NCBI GenBank assembly: GCA_012274445.1
Contig: JAAROD010000029.1
Location: 496,001-560,000 of the forward strand
Direction: 5' to 3'
DNA: 64,000 bases
Source of the DNA: Sclerotiophoma versabilis
Taxonomy: Eukaryota; Ascomycota; Dothideomycetes; Pleosporales; Didymellaceae
The notes under the pieces are model-generated. The model was not told the DNA's origin and did not search any database. It saw only the letters and a list, made by a program, of their open reading frames with translations. Shown here one piece after another: positions 56,379-64,000 of the stretch. Position 1 is the first letter of the stretch, and every line of letters begins with the position of its first letter. The translations under genes were made by a program, and so were the position numbers.

Positions 56379-57971
56379 CTAGAAGCAGAACCAGGTGCCG
56401 ATGCGCTTTCCCGTCCCTTTCCAGCCACGCTGTTCCGGCTCCATATCCTCCTTAGTGTACACGTCTGTCTCGAGATCCATCTCATGTGCCCTCCTGAGCT
56501 TTGTTCTCTTGATCAATTTCCACAATATGATCATCACTACAAATACCGGCAGCTCGAGGTAGAAGCTGACGAAATCTACCGCGCTGAAAGCCGGACTGAA
56601 CGATGTCCAACCTTGTACGAGGATGATGAAGATGTTGAGCACGACGCAGATGATTGGTCCAACTGGATACGTCCAGTTCTTAAACGGAAGAAGATGCTCT
56701 TTTCCTTGGGCTTTCAGACCAGCGCGGAAACGCAGCGACGCAATACCGATGCAGACCCAGCTCAGTTGGTTCGACACTCCGACAATGTTCTGCAGCCACG
56801 TCCATACCTGGCCGGATCCCGCAAAAGATAGCGAGAAGAGCACAATCGAGACCAAAGAGGTAGTCAGAACTGCCACCCACGGAATCTGGTAACGCGTCAA
56901 CCTCGTGAAGACCTTGGGTGCATGGCCATTGACACCGAGTGTGTACAGTAGTCGTGAGCCGGCGTAGAGTGCGTGATTTCCCGCAGAGACAACGCTGGTA
57001 AGGACGACCGCGTTGACGAAAGATCCCGCAGCTTTAGAACCGGCCATTTGGAAGGCGATAGTAAAAGGCGATGTGCGACTTGACTTCGTGCTCAGGCCGG
57101 GGTAGTCGTAAGGGATGTTTAGACCGATCATGAGCGCTGAAAGGATGTAGAATAAGAGGATTCGCCAAAAGACGTTCCTGACCACCTTTGGAAGTGTTCT
57201 CGCCGGGTCCTTCGTCTCGCCGGCCGTAATAGCGATAGACTCTGTGCCTCCGTACGCGAACGATGCTGTCACGAAGACAGATGCGAACCCTCCAATGCCT
57301 CCAACGAACGGCGCATCGCCCTGCTGCCAAAATTTACCTCCGATATATCCGTATCCATTGTTGCCACCTGTATTCACGGCAATGCTCAGGATGATGAAGA
57401 TGATGATCGTTACCACCTTCAACAAACTGAGCCAGTACTCCAGCTCACCGTACGCACGTACGTTAATTATGTTTGCGAGCACTATCAGCACCCAGACAAT
57501 GATTCCCAGCGCATACCATGGAAATACATCTGTCCAATACTGCACAAGCAGTTGTAGTGCGACCAGATCTGCTGCTGTGCTCACAGCATCGTTGAACCAG
57601 TAATTCCAAGTCAACGCAAATCCAAAAGCATCGTCCACATAGCGACCAGCGAAAGTACAGAAGGATCCTGCAACCGGTACAAAAGCTGCCATTTCGCCCA
57701 GTGCAAGCATGGTGCTGTACACAATTGCGCCGACGATGCTGTAGCAGATGAGAAGCGAGGCAGGGCCGCCTGTCGCGAGGGCTTTTCCCGTGCCGAGGAA
57801 CAGACCGGTACCAATGGTGCCGCCAATTGCGATCATCTGCACCTGTCGTGCCGAGAGGGAGCGACGGAGTCGATCTTCGTTGACAAGGACATCGTGGGAG
57901 TGAGTGCGCTCGAGGGACGCAGGCGAGCCGTCGTGGTTGTAGGGCCCTTTTTCGGTGTCGCTCGTCGCCAT
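56379..57971 (-). CDS. Amino acid permease (YAT type)
   Basis: Plasma-membrane proton/amino acid symporter of the fungal YAT branch of the APC superfamily, 530 residues, single exon. After a polar N-terminus, RSLSARQVQMIAIGGTIGTG opens transmembrane segment 1 with the substrate-binding IGGTIGTGLFLGTG loop. Other marks: LGEMAAFVPVAGSF, FALTWNYWFNDAVSTAADLV, FAYGGTESIAITAGETKDP, and SSVVSAGNHALYAGSR-like helix 8 text (TSVVSAGNHALYAGSRLLYT). The C-terminus KRIGTWFCF is typical of the family. Residue preference cannot be deduced. The 408 bases upstream of residue 1 to 58380 hold no gene. Confidence 0.94.
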   Translation of the reverse strand: MATSDTEKGPYNHDGSPASLERTHSHDVLVNEDRLRRSLSARQVQMIAIGGTIGTGLFLGTGKALATGGPASLLICYSIVGAIVYSTMLALGEMAAFVPVAGSFCTFAGRYVDDAFGFALTWNYWFNDAVSTAADLVALQLLVQYWTDVFPWYALGIIVWVLIVLANIINVRAYGELEYWLSLLKVVTIIIFIILSIAVNTGGNNGYGYIGGKFWQQGDAPFVGGIGGFASVFVTASFAYGGTESIAITAGETKDPARTLPKVVRNVFWRILLFYILSALMIGLNIPYDYPGLSTKSSRTSPFTIAFQMAGSKAAGSFVNAVVLTSVVSAGNHALYAGSRLLYTLGVNGHAPKVFTRLTRYQIPWVAVLTTSLVSIVLFSLSFAGSGQVWTWLQNIVGVSNQLSWVCIGIASLRFRAGLKAQGKEHLLPFKNWTYPVGPIICVVLNIFIILVQGWTSFSPAFSAVDFVSFYLELPVFVVMIILWKLIKRTKLRRAHEMDLETDVYTKEDMEPEQRGWKGTGKRIGTWFCF

Positions 57972-58595
57972 TTTGTTGGTTCCGGCTCTTCAAGACTGCC
58001 AAATATGATCGCACAGGTCTATCTCACGATGCGCGACCATGGGGTCTCATATAAAGAACGCACCTGGTGGTGTGCTAACTGTGGAGCCCTGCGAGCGGCG
58101 TAGAATCCAAGCAACACGAAGAGCTCATGGCGAAAGCCTGGCGAGGCTTGTCAGATTGAGGCTACTGAGCGGAAACGATCACCATGCAACCTAGCACGCA
58201 ATATTGTCGTGAGCAGATTGGTTGCAGGTAGATGGTTCTTCACGGTTGGACCGCAGGGTGGTATTCATTTGGTAAGGTGCTAGCTGGTCAAGGCTAGCGG
58301 CGAATGAAGATCCCCACCTTCCTCAACGGCCTGTTGGCGTCATTTTCCTTCTCTGAGCTTATACAACCATTTCATGAGCAGATGCAAGTGAATGCAGGCA
58401 GTCACAAAAGATCACCGTCGAGGATCAAGATAACAATGTAAACGGGATTGCCATTGTCTTACATTACGCCCACCAGTGCGCCCGATAAAAGCATCATGAG
58501 GGCTCCTGCTGCCAACATGGACTCTAAAGACTACACTGTGATGCGATGAAACACCCGTCCGCTATACGTATGCGAGATACCAAATCCAAGGAACC
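57972..58595. other. Intergenic, permease promoter
   Basis: 624 bases holding the permease promoter and the 3' region of the MARVEL-type gene. No motif stands out and no gene is supported. Confidence 0.4.
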
Positions 58596-59211
58596 TCAGT
58601 ATCCTCTCTTCAACCTCATCCATCCCAACACCGCCACTCCAGCCACTACGATCGCCGTCAAGAACATAAATGCCGAATCAGCCTGACTCATCTTGCAACG
58701 GCTGAGCAAGGTGCTTAGTGCCCTTATCGAGACATAGTAGCAAGCATCTGGCTTGTGGCTCGGCACGTAGCCGCCGCAGACAATGTCGTTCCTAACCATC
58801 TTGAGAGCCTTCGAGTAGTCGTCATTGTCTTCATATTTGTTCTTGATTTTATCACACGCAACACCAGAGAGTTTGATCGCCATCAGCTACTCGTTATCAG
58901 CACACGAATTCAACACCAGGCTCGCATATGTTCGGACTTACTATTCCGCCGGCTATGTTGATCCCCGCAATCACCGCGTCCATTAGCACTCCCACTTGAC
59001 CTTGGAGCACTTGCATCCAGTGTGCCGCAATGCCCACCAATGCACCGACAAATGAGAGACCACCCAGGAAAGCCACGAAACCGAGCGTCGATGGCAAGCT
59101 GCCAAGGTAATGGCCCTTGATGAGCGAAGTGGAGAGCCCAAACACAACGATGGCGAAGAGGGCTTGGGTGCCACGGATGGCGAAGGTAAGGACTGGGCTG
59201 GTCGAAGACAT
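58596..59211 (-). CDS. MARVEL-domain-like membrane protein
   Basis: Exons (minus) 59211-58942 and 58886-58596 give 187 codons. Hydrophobic segments: TFAIRGTQALFAIVVFGLST (about 9-28), LGFVAFLGGLSFVGALVGIA (about 43-62), a third through VLMDAVIAGINIAGGILMAI (across the intron), and a C-terminal anchor FMFLTAIVVAGVAVLGW. The RGTQALFAIVV opening and the four-segment layout match fungal MARVEL proteins such as the Nce102/eisosome group. The loop between segments 3 and 4 holds four cysteines (ACDK, IVCGGY, DACYY, SRCK) in an acidic/basic context. A role in plasma-membrane organisation is known for relatives and inferred here. Confidence 0.8.
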
Positions 59212-60029
59212 GTTGATAGAGATAGACGAACAAGCGGAGAGATTAGTATGGTGTGAGTAGCTGGAAGAGCTGAGGGGATTGACTAAGATGCAGAGAGTAG
59301 ATTGAGGAGACGAATGGGGGTCCCGGCGTAACACTTGTATTTAAGTGTCTCTCCTTTGTACGTTCATCGTCCCCGTCCCGCTTGCCCAACCTTCCTTGCT
59401 ACACGGGAGAGCCGATCCAGCCACTTAAAACCCCCGCTATCATTCTGTGTCCCTGCTCAAAGTATTGGTCGATCATCATCGAAGTCGGTCTTGTAAGATG
59501 ATACTACAAGGCTGTTGTGGTTCAATACTGCCTGTCTAGGTTGATTTTCAGGGCAGGTACGACGTGTCAACGGGTAGTGGCAGACTAGGCACACAGAACT
59601 GCGCAGAATGGCACTTATACACAACCGCCAAGACAACGCAGGTGACAGGCTAAGATTTGGATGTTGTACGGCAAGGCGTACTTTCGACTGTGTATTACCT
59701 TTGACCTGACTCCGCCATCTTTCAACTTCTGCCCTTCTGCTCTCTTTTTCAGGTGACACAAGATACCATTCGCGACTGTCGAAGCACTTCTGAGTGACAC
59801 GAGATTATTGGATAGAGCGTTCACGCTGGTCCGTTGTCAGTTTGAATATCAGAGGTGCCTTTGCCCAAGTCGGGAACACCTTTTGGCCTAGCCAATCGCC
59901 CTGCTGCTCACAAAGCTTAATGTGGAAGGACCACGATCTTTCGCTAGAATCAATCGCATTGAATGATCTGGTATATTGCGTTCTACATTAGGCCCATCGT
60001 CACTTTTGGCTTTGGCACATGCATATACG
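59212..60029. other. Intergenic, nothing supported
   Basis: About 820 bases upstream of the MARVEL-type gene. Open frames of 60-100 codons (59457-59759 and 59615-59824, minus) have no recognisable content. Confidence 0.4.
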
Positions 60030-60610
60030 TACGTTTTGCCAAACAGTCGCGTGAGCCAACAGAAAATTGCTACACAATGGCTTTCTCGTCTCCATTGAAC
60101 TGTTCTTCACTAGTATTCCAGCGCTCTTGAACGAAAGACGTTGGATCAGCAAAGCTTCTAGGTGAAGTGTTCATCGGCAAATGAGATGCAGGGACAACAA
60201 TGTCTGGCGGCACAAAGCACCCCCATATTATTGAGCCTTCCACAGGCGTGAGATGCGGAAGCCTGCAGGGACAGAAAGGTATGGCCGTATAGCTTGCTTG
60301 GCGCATATGTTGACGTGCGATAGTTTAGCTAGCTCTTCCATAGAAATGCCCGACGAAGAGGCGAGTGATCGGCAAATCTCTGGTAAGCTCATCCAATATC
60401 AATGGATTGGTGGGAAGCAAATTAATCAGACTCGAGAGCATTGTAGGAGTTATGCTTGTCCCAGCAACCATAAACAGCGATGCATTGGCATCCATGGCTT
60501 CGCTAGATAGTCCCTCTTTAACCTTTCTCTCGCTATGTATGTCCCAGGGTCAACACCTTCGGTCTGTCGGCCTTGCGCAAGTCGCTTGGTAACCCAAGCC
60601 GCCGAGTGCT
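60030..60610 (-). pseudogene. Decayed cytochrome P450 fragment
   Basis: Pieces of a fungal P450 in the right order along the minus strand. A helix before the I-helix reads AAWVTKRLAQGRQTEGVDPG (about 60610-60545). The I-helix is SEAMDANASLFMVAGTSITP (AGTSIT in place of AGSETT). Then come ELAKLSHVNICAKQAIRPY (K-helix, with Gln replacing the Glu of ExxR), the GCFVPPDIVVPASH...SFADPTSFVQERWN segment, and after a stop (TAG at 60072-60070) the haem loop QFSVGSRDCLAK (final Gly replaced by Ala). At least two frame changes, one stop and two lost key residues make it non-functional. DNA up to about 60957 may hold more of its 5' part, but I cannot read it with confidence. It lies downstream of a Zn2Cys6 gene, same strand. 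Confidence 0.8.
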
Positions 60611-61124
60611 AAAAAACATCACACGCTAGCCATTGTATCTTACTATGGGTTTGATTTGCTTCGCATGAGGTGCCTACCTGGATGGCAATGGCGGAAGAGG
60701 AGATATGCATCGGAGAAGAACATGACCGCCGAAGAGGATGCCGATTCGGCTACTGTAGCGTTGTCAGATCGGGATCGTAGGGCAAGTTACGATCAACAGT
60801 TCAACTATAACGAGTAGCCGAGCACTAGTCTTGGCAACATCTTCAACCATCTCGACAATGTAATCAGTGCCATTGCCGGTTGTATATCTCATGGCAATGC
60901 GTGCGCCATCAAACTGAGCGACCTGATTGCAGTATCGAAACTCCTCCAAAAGAATTGAACCCGTATGTATCAGCTTTCAGCAAGTAGATGCCACTTTAAT
61001 GTCATCGGAGCTTACATCCCGTGCGTGCACTCCTGCAATTCAGAATCATTCAAGAGTACAATTGCCCTTTTTGCCCAGTATGCTCCTTTTGTGCCCCAGA
61101 GCTGGCACCTTCGAATCCAAGACT
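60611..61124. other. Between P450 relic and Zn2Cys6 gene
   Basis: 514 bases. An open frame at 60764-60949 (minus) might be a diverged 5' piece of the P450, but carries no diagnostic motif. Nothing else was recognised. Confidence 0.3.
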
Positions 61125-64000
61125 TTACCACAAGTTGTGCTCATCGAAACTGGTGACAAATGATCCTGGAAACACAACTTGTTCGAACCCAGATGAAGCC
61201 AAGAATATATCGTCGTAGATATCCAGGTCTGTGTCCAAATCGCGATCAGCATAGATGGGCGGTAGGTGAAGCGGCTCGTCAGGATGACGGAAATGAGAAT
61301 TCTGACGTTGTGATGATTCTGGAGAGTATTGAGAACGCAGTGATGCTTCATAGACATGTTGTTGTCGTTGTTGTTGGAGCTGGTCTTGTTGTTGGAGCTG
61401 GTCTTGTTGTTGTCGCAGGTTGTGCGCTGTAATGGAAGCCGCGCGTGGCGCCTTGTTAGTATGGGGTTCATCAACCGGGTTGAGGACATTTGGGTAGGAA
61501 GTGTAAGTCTGAGGCGGGATAGATGCTGATAAACTTGGCTCCGCAGATGTTGTCGTTACCTCGTCTTCGCTGAGGACGTCTCTGATGTCCTATCAAAAAG
61601 TCAATCGCAAGTCATAAATACTAACACGTTGACCCTGCAGAGAAAGTGCACAAAAGCAATCTGCGAACGAATATGCGATGATACAAAGAAGTGGATACTG
61701 GAAAGGACACTTACAATTTTGATCTTAGATGTTAGCTTCTTTAACAGCCCCAACGATATTGAGTATGCGCGAACAGCCATCCCATTGTTCATACGCATGA
61801 TGCGCAGCCAACGCAACAATTTCTTCAGCGAAGGTATGGTGTCTTGGCAGTCATTGGAGAAGTGAGCTGCCTCAAGCATGACCTCAAGGCACAAGACCAC
61901 CAGGGCTTGCATGATGACATGCACCATTTGCCACCACGGCCCGATCTGATAAAGCGTGACAAGATTGTCCGAAGTCGCATCGGGTAGAAGACTTGCGATC
62001 GATTTTGCTGCTCCAACGCAGATAAGTGCTGCTTTTCGATTAAAAGTACTTGAGCTTGTTGTTTGATTTGGGATCCAACGGTCGAGTCGGCAGAGGCAAG
62101 GTCGCGTGATCAAAATCTTTGTACTATTGTACAATATATCAAGCGTGTTCTGCTCACGTATATAGCGATGTCCAATGACGCTTGATCTGTGGAAGAAATT
62201 GAGCCCTTCAGGAAGGGCTGTTGCCCAAGCGTCAATTTCATCGTTCTGGTGTGCTACCATGCTTTGCACAGACTCCCATGATTCTTTTGTGGTGTTGGTA
62301 CCGTACAACTTGAGCGCAGCCTGCGTGATCTCAACAAGTATAACCATGCTTCGGAGGTAGGAGCCGGAATTCGCAGGTATTAGCCCGCTAGTACGGTGGT
62401 CAAGATTCTGCTGGGCTGAGAAGTCCATGGCCTGTAAGCTTTGGGGAGGTTTCTGAGGCAACGTAGGTCTCTTTCCTCTGTCGCCAAATCTGGATTCGAT
62501 TATCGATTCCTTAATATCTTCAGATGCAAGGGGAAGTGGAAGGGGAACTGAACAATGGTAGCTCATATCTAGACTCGGACGCCCATTCAAGGCTGTGACA
62601 AGGCGTTCGAGTGAGTAGTGCGCCCACCAGATTCTGGAGTTGAGTTCCTTCTTCACAGCACTCGTGCTGCTGACCTCACTGCGTAGGTGCATACCTAAAG
62701 CAAACCCGGAACGCAACGCACTGCCGATAAGAACCCAAGAGCTAGACTGGGTTAGTGAGAGTGATTGCAATCAACTGAGTAGCTTGGACCAACCGCTTAA
62801 TGTGCCCTATACTGAGGTAGTAAAACGACAGAAGCCCTATCCCGAGTAAGTAGACGTAGCTCATATACAGCCATGGAATTTTACCTGTAATCTGCATATG
62901 TGGAAGATCTGGATGAGAGAACCACCAGGGATCTCTCATACCCAAAGACCACGCCCGAGAGTGGTATATTAGATGATCGCAGTCATCAGCACGCCAATCA
63001 GCCTTGGTCATATGGCTATACACTGCGCCAATAGCGAACACTACATTTAAGGTTGTCTGCCATTTTCGAGAAATGTTGTAGGGAGTACCGCGTTGCAAAG
63101 ACGCATAGTCTATAAGTGGTCAGAAGCGACTCGAATGGTCAACATGTGAACAAATTGAATGCGGTTGCATCGAAGCTGCTTTGGTTGACGATTCTTGATC
63201 AAGCTGACCCAACATACAGTGATAAAACCGGTTGACGAACATTTTCTTTGCCAGAAACGGAAACGAATTATGCGCGCTTTCCATATATGCTTGGAGCAAT
63301 CTCTCAGCAGTTTCGAAAGGCGGCATTGCAAAAGGGTCGACCAACTGATCTGTCTCAAACACTTCATCATCCATATAAAAGCTCACCTTACTAGTCGGTA
63401 ACACTGGTGCTGTAGCATGGCTGGTGTACCTTTCCAGCTGTGTTGCCAAATGATCGTTGACTGCTTCTTCATCATTGGTAGGTGGGCCCCATAGATATCC
63501 TCTGGAAGTGTTGGAGGTATCCATGCCGTGCAACTTGCGCGGCCACTGAACCTTGGATGCTTTGCCATCAAAGACAGCAGCTCTCGTCTCTTCATTCCGC
63601 ATGAGGTCTTCGTCGAGCAAATTCCGATCCCCACAACTTCTGACTTCTGCACTCACGTTGGTTTCGCCTCGCTCCTCTTCCCCAAGCTGTCCACGATACT
63701 TGTCCGTTGGGTCTCCGACGGTGGCTGCAGCATCAGCAACGTCTTCAGCAACCTGTATTGATTAGTCAACCGCTCGGTGTTTTTGTGGGTATAACTGACG
63801 CTCGCGAGCAGATCATCGATGCGATCCTGTCGCTCACTTGAAACCTGCTGTCGTAGATCTCGCAACAGAGTAATCATATTCTGGTTGTGTAAAGTAGCCC
63901 TGATGTGTTTAGTGACCAAGGTTATATTGTAGGTTCTGCAACACACGTCTTGAGCCGATCTTTGCGACTCGATGCATACACACACGAAGTTGCATTTCCG
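61125..64000 (-). CDS. Zn2Cys6 transcription factor, 5' end outside the window
   Basis: Partial gene; the first coding exon runs off the right edge. Visible exons (minus): 64000-63947, 63899-63800, 63752-63218, 63109-62885, 62836-62794, 62741-61715, 61589-61125, all phase-consistent. At the edge the end of the zinc cluster is readable (GNATSCVYASSRKDR, its last Cys), so the other five zinc ligands lie beyond 64000. Next come a linker helix (TLLRDLRQQVSSERQDRIDD) and a fungal-specific transcription factor domain: NSFPFLAKKMFVNRFYH, WQTTLNVVFAIGAVYSHMTK, DPWWFSHPDLPHMQITG, SGFALGMHLRSE, RIWWAHYSLERLVTALNGRP. The last exon is Gln-rich and ends FVTSFDEHNLW. Six introns are visible. The target genes are unknown; the P450 relic downstream may once have been one. 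Confidence 0.88.
61376..61411. repeat. 18-bp tandem duplication in coding sequence
   Basis: GGAGCTGGTCTTGTTGTT occurs twice in perfect tandem inside the last exon of the Zn2Cys6 gene, encoding the Gln-rich run QQQDQLQQQDQLQQQ on the minus strand. A slippage-prone polyglutamine-type tract. Confidence 0.85.

Overview
The window is nuclear DNA of a filamentous ascomycete, most likely a Dothideomycete of the Pleosporales type (the order is inferred from general family resemblance, not from a search). Genes are dense, on both strands, and interrupted by short introns (mostly 46-63 bp) with GT..AG ends and CTAAC/CTGAC-like branch sites. The families are typical of a plant-associated fungus. I joined exons by hand; for the spliced genes the exon lengths sum to a whole number of codons.

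Layout. 1-5.5 kb: a degenerate short repeat, a secreted GH3 beta-glucosidase (minus, 8 exons) and a small divergent caleosin-like protein. 5.8-14.2 kb: MSH6, an M20 amidohydrolase and HSP90, housekeeping in character. 14.9-19.9 kb: an orphan ORF, then a head-to-head pair of an intracellular GH105 unsaturated glucuronyl/galacturonyl hydrolase and an MFS transporter of the allantoate/anion symporter type. 20-24.3 kb: a short diverged repeat pair, a two-domain rhodanese, the APC/C RING subunit APC11 (with a GC-AG intron) and a conserved unknown. 24.7-27.6 kb: a decayed GH16 glucanase, an SDR and a flavin-reductase-like FMN protein. 27.9-28.9 kb: an AT-rich, TpA-rich island that looks RIP-degraded, with palindromes and a MITE-like segment. 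A small secreted six-cysteine protein (29.1 kb) follows directly. 30-41 kb: an F-box/LRR protein, an RBR E3 ligase with a myristoylation-type N-terminus, a Zn2Cys6 factor, a quinone oxidoreductase and an unknown. 42-51 kb: an acyl-CoA dehydrogenase and the complete separase gene (2179 codons before the stop). 51.6-58 kb: an IlvD/Edd dehydratase, a paraoxonase-like lactonase, a D-2-hydroxyacid dehydrogenase and an amino-acid permease. 58.6-64 kb: a MARVEL-type membrane protein, a decayed P450 and a Zn2Cys6 regulator cut by the window edge.

How they may work together (inference). GH105 plus the MFS transporter could import and cleave unsaturated pectin disaccharides inside the cell. The lactonase, dehydratase and dehydrogenase trio could form a non-phosphorylative sugar-acid route, but the dehydratase's third intron lacks a normal AG acceptor, so it may be mis-spliced or dead. 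The AT-rich island, the secreted cysteine-rich protein and the GH16 and P450 pseudogenes mark the fast-evolving part of an otherwise conserved region. No tRNA, rRNA or CRISPR array was found.
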